DNA from: Anaerolineales bacterium
Lineage (GTDB): Bacteria; Chloroflexota; Anaerolineae; Anaerolineales; Villigracilaceae
Reading direction: 5' to 3'
DNA length: 36,715 nt
Assembly (NCBI GenBank): GCA_013360875.1
Contig: JABWAU010000042.1
Coordinates: 1 to 36,715 of the forward strand
Position 1 is the first letter of the stretch; each line of letters opens with the position of its first letter. Shown here piece after piece: positions 1 through 6,872 of this stretch. The notes under the pieces are model-generated. The model was not told the origin of the DNA and searched no databases. It saw only the letters and a list, made by a program, of their open reading frames with translations. The position numbers were made by a program, and so were the translations under genes.

Positions 1-320
1 CTGACGTCAATGGTCTGACCCGGCGCGACGTTTGCCGGGAAACTGACCGAGGCAGGCGCGCCCATTTGCGCGCCCGAATCGAACACCAGCGAGTAGGAGG
101 TCGTCCACGTGCAGGTGCCGATGTTCTTCAAACGCCAGGTCTTCTTGAAGGTTGCGCCGGGTTCGTACTTCGCGCCGTCTGGAACGGTGACATCGGCGAT
201 GAACTGAGCCCAATCGCAGGTCGCCGCCGAGGCATCCGAAGGCAGCGTCAGCGCCGGCGCAAGCGAGAACAGTAAAGCGAACAACAACATTGCAGACGTT
301 ATTTTCGTTCGTGACTTCAT
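1..320 (-). CDS. Secreted NBR1-type Ig-like domain protein (5' part, continues off the left edge)
   Basis: Partial gene read leftward; the first 106 codons are present. Residues 1-32 form a signal peptide (KSRTK basic start, then a Leu/Ala-rich core ending near SDASA). It is followed by CDWAQFIADVTVPDGAKYEP, then a stretch with TFKKTWRLKNIGTCTWTTSY and SLVFDSGAQMGAP. This is the Ig-like fold found next to BRCA1 (NBR1 central domain), whose hallmark is a W-x-L/V-x-N-x-G-x-C-x-W core. Such domains are common in exported Chloroflexota proteins and probably mediate protein or envelope binding. The start is supported by GAGGAG seven bases upstream and a good promoter further up. What follows this domain is outside the window, so the full function is unknown. 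Confidence 0.85.
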   Translation of the reverse strand, partial: MKSRTKITSAMLLFALLFSLAPALTLPSDASAATCDWAQFIADVTVPDGAKYEPGATFKKTWRLKNIGTCTWTTSYSLVFDSGAQMGAPASVSFPANVAPGQTIDV

Positions 321-389
321 GGCAATTCTCCTCTTCTCCATCCAATTCATCTGGACGTATGGAACGCGTTGAAAGTTCCGTCAGAGGCG

Positions 390-418
390 AGTATAACGTT
401 TCTTTAAGGATTGTTCAA
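390..418 (-). promoter_or_regulatory. Sigma70-type promoter of the Ig-domain gene
   Basis: On the minus strand TTGAAC (413-418) and TATACT (390-395) are separated by 17 bases, placing transcription start about 62 bases before the ATG at 320. Confidence 0.6.
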
Positions 419-485
419 TATCAACGGTAGTGCCGCACTTAGGGACGGTCGCGCAGCGTCAGGCGGATTATGGCTGCAAAACAAT

Positions 486-554
486 AGCGGACGTATAGAG
501 AACGTCCGCTACGCAACGGATTTGTCGAGCAGCGTGCGTTCCCAAATGCACGCT
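486..554. repeat. Intergenic hairpin pair downstream of the TspO-like gene
   Basis: The 252-base gap 321-572 holds the promoter above and two perfect hairpins. AGCGGACGT (486-494) pairs with ACGTCCGCT (502-510) around a 7-base loop. AGCGTGC (531-537) pairs with GCACGCT (548-554) around 10 bases. No T-run follows, so a classical terminator is not supported. The segment 496-516 recurs at 2592-2612 with two mismatches, which suggests a dispersed repeat. Confidence 0.6.
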
Positions 555-572
555 ATGGACGAGTCGGGAAGT

Positions 573-1325
573 TTATGCCATTTTTCGACGCGTCAACCCG
601 TACACCGCCAGCGCGAACATGAGCGCGGCGGCAATCCACGCGCTGAGGGCAACCGTTGGCGCAGGCGTTTGTTTCACGGCAATTCCCATGAAAGACCAGA
701 CTAGCACGAACAGATACGCTGCGTCCCGCCGCGTGAGAGTCATGAGAACGCCCAAGAGTGAGGCGACAGCCAGCATGATCACAGCCCACGTTTGCGCGGC
801 GATTCCAAACCCATTCCACTCAACCAGATACAGCCAGTCGGTGATGTTCGCCACAGTAGCGACGGTAATCCAGCCGAGGTAGACGCCGAAGGGAATATCC
901 ACGCTCCAGCGTTCGGCGCGGGAGACCGATTCACGATTCACGTTTAGGCGCAGGTAACTGGCAATCAGTAGTCCCAGCAGGGTGAGCATGATGAGCACGC
1001 TCAAGCCGAAGGCGTTGTAGTGCCAGGCGAAGAGCCACGCGGCGTTGGCGAGATTGCTGACGGCAAATAAATATCCAAGTTTGCGCAGGCGGGGATTTTC
1101 TTTTTGCTTCGGTTGAAACTGATAGATGATGAATACGATCCAGCCGAGGTAGATGACGCCCCAGATGGCGAAAACGTAACCGGCGGGGACAAAGTAGACC
1201 TGGAAGCGGTCGGAGATTTCGCCTGTGTTCTGTCCGTTGAGGGGAAGAGCGGAGGCAAGGATGTTGACGGTCAGCGCGAGGGCTGCGCTGAGGAGATTGG
1301 CAAGTTGACGGAGGGTGTCTTTCAT
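573..1325 (-). CDS. TspO/MBR-family (tryptophan-rich sensory protein-like) membrane protein
   Basis: The protein has 250 residues counted from MKDTLRQL. The open frame extends 34 codons further, but AAAGGA lies a proper distance before this ATG and the extension is not hydrophobic. It contains the TspO signature region, seen here as FVPAGYVFAIWGVIYLGW near residues 45-65, followed by several more hydrophobic helices rich in Trp (NAAWLFAWHYNAFG, DWLYLVEWNGFG). It is longer than the usual ~160-residue TspO, so it belongs to the extended TspO-like group. TspO proteins bind porphyrins/tetrapyrroles in membranes and modulate photosynthesis or carotenoid genes in some bacteria (family knowledge). 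It lies 77 bases downstream of crtB and is probably co-transcribed, which fits a light or tetrapyrrole-related role (inference). Confidence 0.75.
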   Translation of the reverse strand: MKDTLRQLANLLSAALALTVNILASALPLNGQNTGEISDRFQVYFVPAGYVFAIWGVIYLGWIVFIIYQFQPKQKENPRLRKLGYLFAVSNLANAAWLFAWHYNAFGLSVLIMLTLLGLLIASYLRLNVNRESVSRAERWSVDIPFGVYLGWITVATVANITDWLYLVEWNGFGIAAQTWAVIMLAVASLLGVLMTLTRRDAAYLFVLVWSFMGIAVKQTPAPTVALSAWIAAALMFALAVYGLTRRKMA

Positions 1326-1402
1326 TGAATGGATTCCTTTGTTATTTTGTAGAGTTCGACCGCAGATCGCGAATGATAGGCAGCAACCCAGTGGTCGGCG
1401 GC

Positions 1403-2341
1403 CTATAACGATTTCACCTTCAGCCACAACGACGGAATGCGGCTGAGTTTGCCTATCGCGCTCAGTGAGACGCGGCGGTTGAAGATATTGTAATCATTCT
1501 TTTCGATCTCATCGAGGATGCCCTGATAGAACACGGACGCGGCGCCGATGGCAAGTTGACCTTCGCGTTCGAGCATCTTTACCCCCGCCCACGATTCGGC
1601 ATACAGTTGGCGCGTGCGCTCAATTTGAAATTTCATGAACTGCCGCCAGTTGTCGGTGAGGCGCCCCTCGGCAATGTCCTGTTCACGGATGCCGTAGAAG
1701 ACGAGTTCTTCGCGGGGCAGGTAGAGGCGTCCGTTGCGGAAGTCTTCGCCGATGTCGCGCAGGATGTTGGTCATTTGCAGGGCGACGCCGAGTTTAATGG
1801 CATAGGGCACCGCGTCGCTGGTTTTGAAGCCGACGATGTACATGCTCATCAGTCCCACCGTGGAGGCAACGCCGTAACAATAGGTGGCGAGGTCGTCGAA
1901 GGTTTGGTAACGGGGTTGGATGAGGTCACGGCTGACGCCGTCTATCAGTTGGAGGGCATAGTGACGGGGAATGTGGTATCGGGCGAGGGTATCTGCCCAG
2001 GCGAGGGCAACCCGGTCCTCGGTCGAGGCGGAAGCGGTTTTTGTCACCGTGCGCCAATAGTCGAGTTGGACTTCGCGGTCGTAGTCGGAGGACTCATCCA
2101 CAATGTCATCCACTGTGCGGCAGAAGGCGTAGAGCGCGCGGACGGCGGAGCGTTTCTCCTCTGGCAGGAGCGCGGAGGCCAGATAAAAGGATTTGCTGTG
2201 GGCGCGGGTGACGCTCGCCGCGTGCCTATACGCAGACTGGAGCGCGTGGTCGCCAGCCCAGTATGAAAAGTGCGGACGCGTGGACGGGTGAGGCGCGTGC
2301 CCAGCGAGGTTGATCAAGTGGCGTTCCCATTGTGCCTGCAT
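1403..2341 (-). CDS. crtB: 15-cis-phytoene synthase
   Basis: 312 residues, the normal length for the squalene/phytoene synthase family. The enzyme joins two geranylgeranyl diphosphates head-to-head into phytoene, the first committed carotenoid step, at the membrane surface. Both Asp-rich Mg/diphosphate sites are visible: DDIVDE (residues 78-83, after RALYAFCRTV) and DIGED (196-200, inside TNILRDIGEDFRNGRLYLP). The start is supported by GGAG six bases upstream (AGGAGACCAACATG). It is divergent from crtI and reads into the TspO-like gene. The family also includes squalene synthases (HpnC/HpnD), but the adjacent phytoene desaturase makes phytoene synthase by far the best call. Confidence 0.92.
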   Translation of the reverse strand: MQAQWERHLINLAGHAPHPSTRPHFSYWAGDHALQSAYRHAASVTRAHSKSFYLASALLPEEKRSAVRALYAFCRTVDDIVDESSDYDREVQLDYWRTVTKTASASTEDRVALAWADTLARYHIPRHYALQLIDGVSRDLIQPRYQTFDDLATYCYGVASTVGLMSMYIVGFKTSDAVPYAIKLGVALQMTNILRDIGEDFRNGRLYLPREELVFYGIREQDIAEGRLTDNWRQFMKFQIERTRQLYAESWAGVKMLEREGQLAIGAASVFYQGILDEIEKNDYNIFNRRVSLSAIGKLSRIPSLWLKVKSL

Positions 2342-2393
2342 GTTGGTCTCCTAATCGAGTGTTCCGATTGTCGGTGGTTCAGCGAATGGACAT

Positions 2394-2421
2394 ATTGTAT
2401 GGATTTTGTCGAGATTGTCAA
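2394..2421 (-). promoter_or_regulatory. crtB promoter
   Basis: Minus-strand TTGACA (2416-2421) and TACAAT (2394-2399) are separated by 16 bases. The predicted start leaves a leader of about 45 bases before crtB. The -35 box is part of a repeated TTGNCAA motif described as the operator entry. Confidence 0.75.
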
Positions 2422-2458
2422 GGTTTTGCAAAGAAATATATTGACAAATATTTGACAA
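2415..2458. promoter_or_regulatory. Probable CarH/LitR operator between crtB and crtI
   Basis: Four copies of a 7-base motif are arranged as two pairs, each at an 11-base pitch. TTGTCAA (2415-2421) and TTGCAAA (2426-2432) form one pair; TTGACAA (2441-2447) and TTGACAA (2452-2458) form the other. TTGTCAA is the reverse complement of TTGACAA, so the two halves face opposite promoters. CarH tetramers of Thermus are reported to bind adjacent 11-bp direct repeats over the -35 region, and the carH-like gene lies 1.8 kb downstream. Binding is inferred. Confidence 0.65.
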
Positions 2459-2468
2459 TATGTATAAT
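2441..2468 (+). promoter_or_regulatory. crtI promoter
   Basis: Perfect consensus TTGACA (2441-2446) and TATAAT (2463-2468) are separated by 16 bases. Transcription should begin near 2475, giving an unusually long leader of about 187 bases before crtI. So strong a core promoter normally requires a repressor, consistent with the overlapping repeats. Confidence 0.85.
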
Positions 2469-2474
2469 ACACTC

Positions 2475-2571
2475 GACTTACGCAAAATGACGATTGGATT
2501 GCCTGTGGCCGCCGACCACAGATAGCGGTCGGCGGTCAATTGCTTAAGGAACAAATAATTCTGCGTAAGTC
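2475..2571. repeat. MITE-like 97-bp inverted-repeat element in the crtI leader
   Basis: The ends GACTTACGCAAAAT (2475-2488) and ATTCTGCGTAAGTC (2558-2571) are inverted repeats of 14 bases with one mismatch. Inside, GCCGCCGACC (2508-2517) pairs with GGTCGGCGGT (2527-2536), leaving a 9-base loop. There is no open frame, and I could not find a clear target-site duplication. The element starts at the predicted transcription start, so it would be transcribed as the first 97 bases of crtI mRNA. Confidence 0.55.
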
Positions 2572-2583
2572 CAAATACATGCA

Positions 2584-2640
2584 TCGGACGCTAGAGAACG
2601 TCCATTACGCAAGCGCGTACGAGACACTCTCTAGCGTCGG
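2584..2640 (+). other. Structured part of the crtI 5' leader
   Basis: GACGCTAGAGA (2587-2597) is the exact complement of TCTCTAGCGTC (2628-2638). The left arm can alternatively close a small hairpin, GGACG (2586-2590) with CGTCC (2599-2603). Two mutually exclusive folds just before the AAGGAG ribosome-binding site (2651-2656) are possible. Position 2592-2612 repeats 496-516. Confidence 0.4.
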
Positions 2641-2661
2641 AATTCGTAACAAGGAGACCAA

Positions 2662-4203
2662 ATGAAACCAACTGCGATTGTGATTGGCGCGGGAATCGGC
2701 GGGATCGCCGCCGCCGCCCGCCTTGCCAAAAACGGATATGACGTGACCGTGCTCGAAAAGGAATCCACCCCAGGCGGACGCTGCAACCAGATCGTCCGCG
2801 ACGGTCACCGCTTCGACATCGGACCGACGCTGTTTCTCATGCCCGAAGTTTGGGAGGAGACCTTTGCCGCCCTCGGCGAACGGATGAGCGACCATCTCGA
2901 CCTGCGCCGCATTGACCCGACCTACAAGGTCCACTTTGAGGACGGCTTGCAACTCGCGCTGACCTCCAACCTCGGCGAGATGCAGACTCAACTGGAAAAA
3001 GTGGAGCCAACCGCCTTTACGGGTTTCCTCAACTACATTGCCGAGGGAATCAGGCATTACAAACTTTCGCTGGAGAAGTTCGTCGGGCGTAACTTCTACA
3101 ACATCTTCGAGTATTTCAGCCTGAAGAACCTGCCGCTCATCGTGCAGCTCAAGGCGCTGCAAAAACACTATGCCAATACGGGGCGCTTCTTCCGTGATGA
3201 ACGGCTGAAAGCCGCCTTCACGTTTCAAAATATGTATCTCGGCTTGAGCCCGTATGATGCCCCCGCCACCTACTCCCTGCTCCAATACACGGAGTTGGCG
3301 GAGGGGGTATGGTATCCCATGGGCGGAATGTATGCCGCCATTCAGGCATTGGTGAAGGTGGCCGAAAAATTGGGCGTGACATTTGTGTATGACGCGCCTG
3401 TGAAAAAGATCAATGTTGGAAAGCGGAAAGTAGAGAGCGTAGAGACGGCAGACGGCAGAGAGTGGATTGCCGATCTTTTCATCGGCAACGCAGACCTGCC
3501 GTATATCTACAAAGAACTGCTGCCCGACCCCGCGCCGGCGAAAAAACTGGACGAGAAACTGTACACCTGCTCCACCATCATGTTCTACTGGGGCGTTGAT
3601 AAGCAGTATCCGCAGATCGCCCATCACAACGTCTTTCTCGGCGGCGATTACAAGGCTTCGTTCGACCAGATCTTCCAAGACCACACCCTGCCCGAAGTGC
3701 CGTCGTTCTACGTCCACGCGCCCGCCCGCACCGACCCCGCCGCCGCGCCCGCAGGGCAGGACACGCTCTACATCCTCGTCCCCGTTGGTCACCTCGACGC
3801 CCGCTCCAAGCAGGATTGGGAGGCGCTGGTCAACCGCGCGCGCGAAACCGTGTTCAACCGCCTTGCCAAAGAGATGGGCGTCACAGACCTGAGGGAGCAC
3901 ATCAAGTTCGAGATCGTGTACCAGCCCCGGGTCTGGAAAGAACGCTTCAATCTCGAAAAAGGCGCGGCGTTTGGGTTGAGTCACAACTTCTGGCAGGTGG
4001 GCTATCTGCGCCCGCACAACCGTCACGCCAAATACAAAAATCTCTACTTCGCCGGCGCATCCACGCATCCCGGAACGGGGCTACCCATTGTGCTGCTTTC
4101 GGCAAAACTCACCACCGAACGGATTCTCAAAGAGGCAAAAACTCAAAAAGCCGAAAATCGAGGGTCAAAATCCATCCTCTCACAGGCAAAAGAGGTACAA
4201 TAA
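2662..4203 (+). CDS. crtI: Phytoene desaturase (CrtI family)
   Basis: 513 residues, typical of the CrtI FAD-dependent family. It introduces double bases into phytoene, normally four to give lycopene, with FAD at the membrane. The N-terminal dinucleotide fold shows GAGIGG (residues 9-14) followed by Glu32 in VTVLEKE and then the GGRC turn. The C-terminal FAD-binding block LYFAGASTHPGTGLPIVLLS (near residue 460) is the CrtI signature. AAGGAG lies five bases before the ATG. The last ~25 residues (KAENRGSKSILSQAKEVQ) are Lys/Ser-rich and look like a drifting tail. First gene of the rightward run; carH follows after 53 bases. Number of desaturation steps cannot be read from sequence. Confidence 0.93.
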   Translation: MKPTAIVIGAGIGGIAAAARLAKNGYDVTVLEKESTPGGRCNQIVRDGHRFDIGPTLFLMPEVWEETFAALGERMSDHLDLRRIDPTYKVHFEDGLQLALTSNLGEMQTQLEKVEPTAFTGFLNYIAEGIRHYKLSLEKFVGRNFYNIFEYFSLKNLPLIVQLKALQKHYANTGRFFRDERLKAAFTFQNMYLGLSPYDAPATYSLLQYTELAEGVWYPMGGMYAAIQALVKVAEKLGVTFVYDAPVKKINVGKRKVESVETADGREWIADLFIGNADLPYIYKELLPDPAPAKKLDEKLYTCSTIMFYWGVDKQYPQIAHHNVFLGGDYKASFDQIFQDHTLPEVPSFYVHAPARTDPAAAPAGQDTLYILVPVGHLDARSKQDWEALVNRARETVFNRLAKEMGVTDLREHIKFEIVYQPRVWKERFNLEKGAAFGLSHNFWQVGYLRPHNRHAKYKNLYFAGASTHPGTGLPIVLLSAKLTTERILKEAKTQKAENRGSKSILSQAKEVQ

Positions 4204-4205
4204 CC

Positions 4206-4223
4206 TTGCAAAACATTTGCAAA
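4206..4223 (+). promoter_or_regulatory. Candidate CarH half-site pair upstream of carH
   Basis: TTGCAAA occurs at 4206-4212 and 4217-4223, an 11-base pitch, 34 bases before the carH start. It is the same motif and spacing as one of the pairs between crtB and crtI (TTGCAAA at 2426). This suggests autoregulation; no clear -10 box follows. Confidence 0.45.
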
Positions 4224-4256
4224 CTTTTGTCCTTCAATCTTTGACCGGAGAATCCC

Positions 4257-5597
4257 ATGTCCATCAGCAAAACCCCCACCTTTAATATCAAGGTTGTGCT
4301 CAATAAAACGGGCATTGCCGCCGACACCCTGCGTGCCTGGGAGCGCCGTTATGGGCTTCCTGTGCCCCAGCGCACCCCCGGCGGACACCGCCTCTATTCC
4401 GAATACGACATCGAGACAATCAAATGGCTGATGGCGCGGCAAGCCGAGGGACTCTCCATCTCCCGCGCGGTGGACTTGTGGAACGAACAAATCGCATCAG
4501 GTTCGGACCCCCTCGACAGGCTCGGGGCAATGCCTCTGGCGGGCGCGGCCAAAACGGAGATTCTCCCCGCGAGCGCGACAAATCTCGAATCCCTCCGCCG
4601 TGATTGGCTGGCCGCTTGCTTTCGTTACGACACGATGGAGGCGGAACACATTTTGAACCAGGCATTTGCCGTCAATTCGGTCGAGATCGTCTGCACGGAT
4701 GTGATACTGCGCGGGCTGTATGAGGTGGGCGAATACTGGCACAAGGGAAAAGCCTCCGTCCAGCAGGAGCATTTCGCTTCGGGCATCGCCACCCGCAGGC
4801 TGGAGTCGCTCATCGGCGCAACCCCGCCTCCCGTCCGCGAAGAGACCGTCATCCTCGCCTGCCCTCCCGATGAATGGCATGTCTTCCCGTTGTTACTGAT
4901 CAACCTTTTCCTCCGTCGGCACGGCTGGAACGTGATCCATCTCGGCGCAAGCGTCCCCGTTGACCAGATGGAGGAGACCATCAAAACCACGAAGCCCAGC
5001 CTAGTCATTCTCTCCGCACAAACGCTGACGACCGCGGTGCATCTGCGTGAAATGGTGCGCGCGCTGAACAAGATTGGAATCCAGGCCGCGTTCGGCGGTC
5101 GCGTCTTCAACAACATCAACGGATTGCCCGCGCGCATCCCAGCCCACTTCCTGGCCAACACCATCCAATTTGCCGTTCCCGCCATCGAAAGCTTGCTTGC
5201 CAGTCCGCGTCCCGCGCCAAAGGAAGAACCGATCTCGCAATCGGCGCTTTCAGCCGCCGCCGCGTTCGCGCACAAACGCGCGCAGGTTGAAAATGCGCTG
5301 AGCGACGCCCTCGCCGCGCGCGGACAGCCCATCGCGTTTCTCGACACCGCCAACCGTTTCCTCGGCGACAGCCTGACCGCCGCGCTCGAACTCGGGGACA
5401 TCTCGTTTCTGTCCACAGACATGGCATGGATTGCCCACCTGCTCATCGGGCATAACGTCCCGACCGCCATCCTGCCGATCTATCTCGACGTTTACGCGCA
5501 CGCCGTTGACCAGGTGTTGAACGGCGGCGGAAAAATCATCAGCGACTGGCTGAAACTCCAGGCCGCGTCGCTTCAAACCAATTGGAATGAACTATGA
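4257..5597 (+). CDS. carH: CarH/LitR-type B12-dependent light-responsive repressor
   Basis: 446 residues. Residues ~8-80 are a MerR-type winged helix (TGIAADTLRAWERRYGLPVP, then GGHRLY). Residues ~108-185 are the helical B12 cap with the W-x9-EH motif: W161, H162, E171, H172. These correspond to the adenosyl-capping Trp, the photolytic His ligand and the EH pair known in Thermus CarH. Residues ~195-315 are a cobalamin-binding fold with PDEWHVFP, where H208 should be the lower ligand; Pro replaces the usual Gly of the E/D-x-H-x-x-G signature. In known CarH, adenosylcobalamin tetramers repress crt genes until light breaks the Co-C bond. The linker at residues 84-92 is encoded by a dispersed palindrome. 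Residues ~320-446 are an extra C-terminal region I cannot assign. Its stop overlaps the next start (ATGA). Confidence 0.88.
   Translation: MSISKTPTFNIKVVLNKTGIAADTLRAWERRYGLPVPQRTPGGHRLYSEYDIETIKWLMARQAEGLSISRAVDLWNEQIASGSDPLDRLGAMPLAGAAKTEILPASATNLESLRRDWLAACFRYDTMEAEHILNQAFAVNSVEIVCTDVILRGLYEVGEYWHKGKASVQQEHFASGIATRRLESLIGATPPPVREETVILACPPDEWHVFPLLLINLFLRRHGWNVIHLGASVPVDQMEETIKTTKPSLVILSAQTLTTAVHLREMVRALNKIGIQAAFGGRVFNNINGLPARIPAHFLANTIQFAVPAIESLLASPRPAPKEEPISQSALSAAAAFAHKRAQVENALSDALAARGQPIAFLDTANRFLGDSLTAALELGDISFLSTDMAWIAHLLIGHNVPTAILPIYLDVYAHAVDQVLNGGGKIISDWLKLQAASLQTNWNEL
4508..4528. repeat. Dispersed palindrome in the carH linker
   Basis: CCCCTCGACAGGCTCGGGG matches a short imperfect palindrome (CCCTTCGAC-AGG-CTCAGGG type) that is dispersed in many bacterial genomes. 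It encodes part of SDPLDRLGAM between the DNA-binding and B12 domains. A relative lies in the 3' end of the photolyase gene. Confidence 0.5.
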
Positions 5598-6454
5598 AAA
5601 ACCGCACTTCCCTCCTCATCTTCCCCATCCTCATTCTCATCGGCTGCCTCGTCGCGCTGGCAGGAAGTCAGGGCGGCGCCACGCTCGGCGGCTTCCCCGT
5701 CTTTGCGCTGCTCGTCGCCCTTGCCTTCATCATCCAATGGCTGGCGTTCATCCCTGCCTACCTCTTGCAAACCGAAAAATTCTACGACTTGACGGGCAGC
5801 CTCACCTACCTGACCGTAACCGGCGCCGCTCTGGCGTTCAGCCCCAACCTGGACACCCGCTCCATTCTGCTGGCAGCGCTGGTCATCATTTGGGCGCTGC
5901 GGCTCGGAACCTTCCTATTCAGCCGCATTCGCAAGGCGGGCAAGGACGACCGCTTCGATGAAATCAAACCCTCCTTCATTCGCTTCCTGAACGCCTGGAC
6001 GATTCAAGGCTTGTGGGTGACCTTCACCGCCGCTGCCGCATTAGTGGCCATCACTTCGTCTGTGCACAAGGAACCGGATGCCTTTGCCGTCATCGGTTTT
6101 CTCATCTGGGTTTTCGGCTTTGCCTTTGAAGTCATCGCCGACTCGCAGAAAAGCCGCTTCAACGCGGACCCCGCCAACAAGGGCAAATTCATCCAAAGCG
6201 GATTGTGGTCGCGCTCGCGGCATCCGAACTACTTCGGCGAGATTGTGCTGTGGATCGGCGTCGCCCTCATCGCCATCCCCGTTTTGCAAGGCTGGCAGTG
6301 GGTCGCGATGATCTCCCCGCTGTTCGTGACTCTGCTCCTCACCCGCGTCAGCGGCATCCCGCTGCTGGAGAAAAAAGCCGACGCCAAATGGGGCGGTCAG
6401 GCGGAGTACGAAGAGTACAAGAAGAACACGCCTGTGTTGATCCCGCGGTTATAA
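5594..6454 (+). CDS. DUF1295 / steroid-5-alpha-reductase-like membrane protein
   Basis: 286 residues with about seven hydrophobic segments. The C-terminal part carries the conserved block SGLWSRSRHPNYFGEIVLWIG (near residues 200-220) and a late EKKADAKWGGQAEYEEYKKN segment, both typical of DUF1295 and the wider ICMT/5-alpha-reductase superfamily. In that superfamily the RHPNY region binds a nicotinamide or S-adenosylmethionine cofactor (family knowledge). Its substrate is unknown; a lipid or carotenoid-related reduction is possible from its place after carH but is inference. The start overlaps the carH stop by four bases, so it is translationally coupled to the regulator. Confidence 0.75.
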   Translation: MKNRTSLLIFPILILIGCLVALAGSQGGATLGGFPVFALLVALAFIIQWLAFIPAYLLQTEKFYDLTGSLTYLTVTGAALAFSPNLDTRSILLAALVIIWALRLGTFLFSRIRKAGKDDRFDEIKPSFIRFLNAWTIQGLWVTFTAAAALVAITSSVHKEPDAFAVIGFLIWVFGFAFEVIADSQKSRFNADPANKGKFIQSGLWSRSRHPNYFGEIVLWIGVALIAIPVLQGWQWVAMISPLFVTLLLTRVSGIPLLEKKADAKWGGQAEYEEYKKNTPVLIPRL

Positions 6455-6455
6455 A

Positions 6456-6507
6456 AGTACCGCAAGATTTATCTTGCCCAGCCAGGCGACATGAATGTCG
6501 CGGTACT
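6456..6507. repeat. Paired-hairpin element with complementary loops (copy 1)
   Basis: Outer arms AGTACCGC (6456-6463) and GCGGTACT (6500-6507) enclose two hairpins: GCAAGA-TTTA-TCTTGC (6462-6477) and GCGACA-TGAA-TGTCGC (6486-6501). Loops TTTA and TGAA can pair with one G.U. The outer arms share bases with the inner stems. It sits between two same-strand genes just before the ribosome-binding site of the next one. Confidence 0.6.
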
Positions 6508-6524
6508 GGGTAAAAGGAACAAAA

Positions 6525-6869
6525 ATGACCCTCCTCAAAATTCTGCAACTCATCGCCATCATCCTCACCATCGTGACGGGACTCGTCTCCCTGCTCTGGC
6601 CGCGCAGCGTGCAAGGCTTCACGGGTCTCACCGCCGCCGGCGGACGCGGCATCACCGAAATCCGCGCCATTCTCGGCGGGCTGTTCATCGGTCTGGGCAT
6701 CGCGGTCTTCGTCCTCGCCACGCGTGAGACCTACCAAATGCTCGGCATCATGTACCTCGCCATCGCGGCTGTGCGAATCGTCTCCATCTTCGTGGACAAG
6801 TCCTCCGTCCAATCCAACTGGATCCGCGTTGCCACTGAAATTGTGCTGGGCATTATTTTGGTTTTGTGA
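6525..6869 (+). CDS. Small four-helix membrane protein, DUF4345-like
   Basis: 114 residues from MTLLKILQ. This ATG is chosen over one ten codons earlier because AAGGA lies seven bases upstream, while the earlier ATG falls inside the hairpin element. Four hydrophobic helices are visible. The conserved-looking centre GITEIRAILGGLFIGLGIAV after GFTGLTAAGGRG resembles DUF4345 proteins, which have no known reaction. Part of the rightward membrane-protein gene run after carH, so likely light-controlled (inference). Confidence 0.65.
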   Translation: MTLLKILQLIAIILTIVTGLVSLLWPRSVQGFTGLTAAGGRGITEIRAILGGLFIGLGIAVFVLATRETYQMLGIMYLAIAAVRIVSIFVDKSSVQSNWIRVATEIVLGIILVL

Positions 6870-6872
6870 GTT

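Noticed and set aside
7-345. 112-codon minus-strand open frame at the left edge
   Set aside because: Out of frame with the clear signal peptide and NBR1-type domain that runs through 1-320 on the same strand.
486-554. Terminator for the TspO-like gene
   Set aside because: Two good hairpins, but no T-run on the minus strand after either of them.
2508-2536. Cobalamin riboswitch in the crtI leader
   Set aside because: A B12 link was tempting, but no B12-box-like conserved sequence is visible and the hairpin lies within a MITE-like inverted repeat.
2605-4068. 487-codon open frame antisense to crtI
   Set aside because: Mirrors the crtI codons (high third-position GC), has no start signal and its translation has no family resemblance, while crtI is certain.
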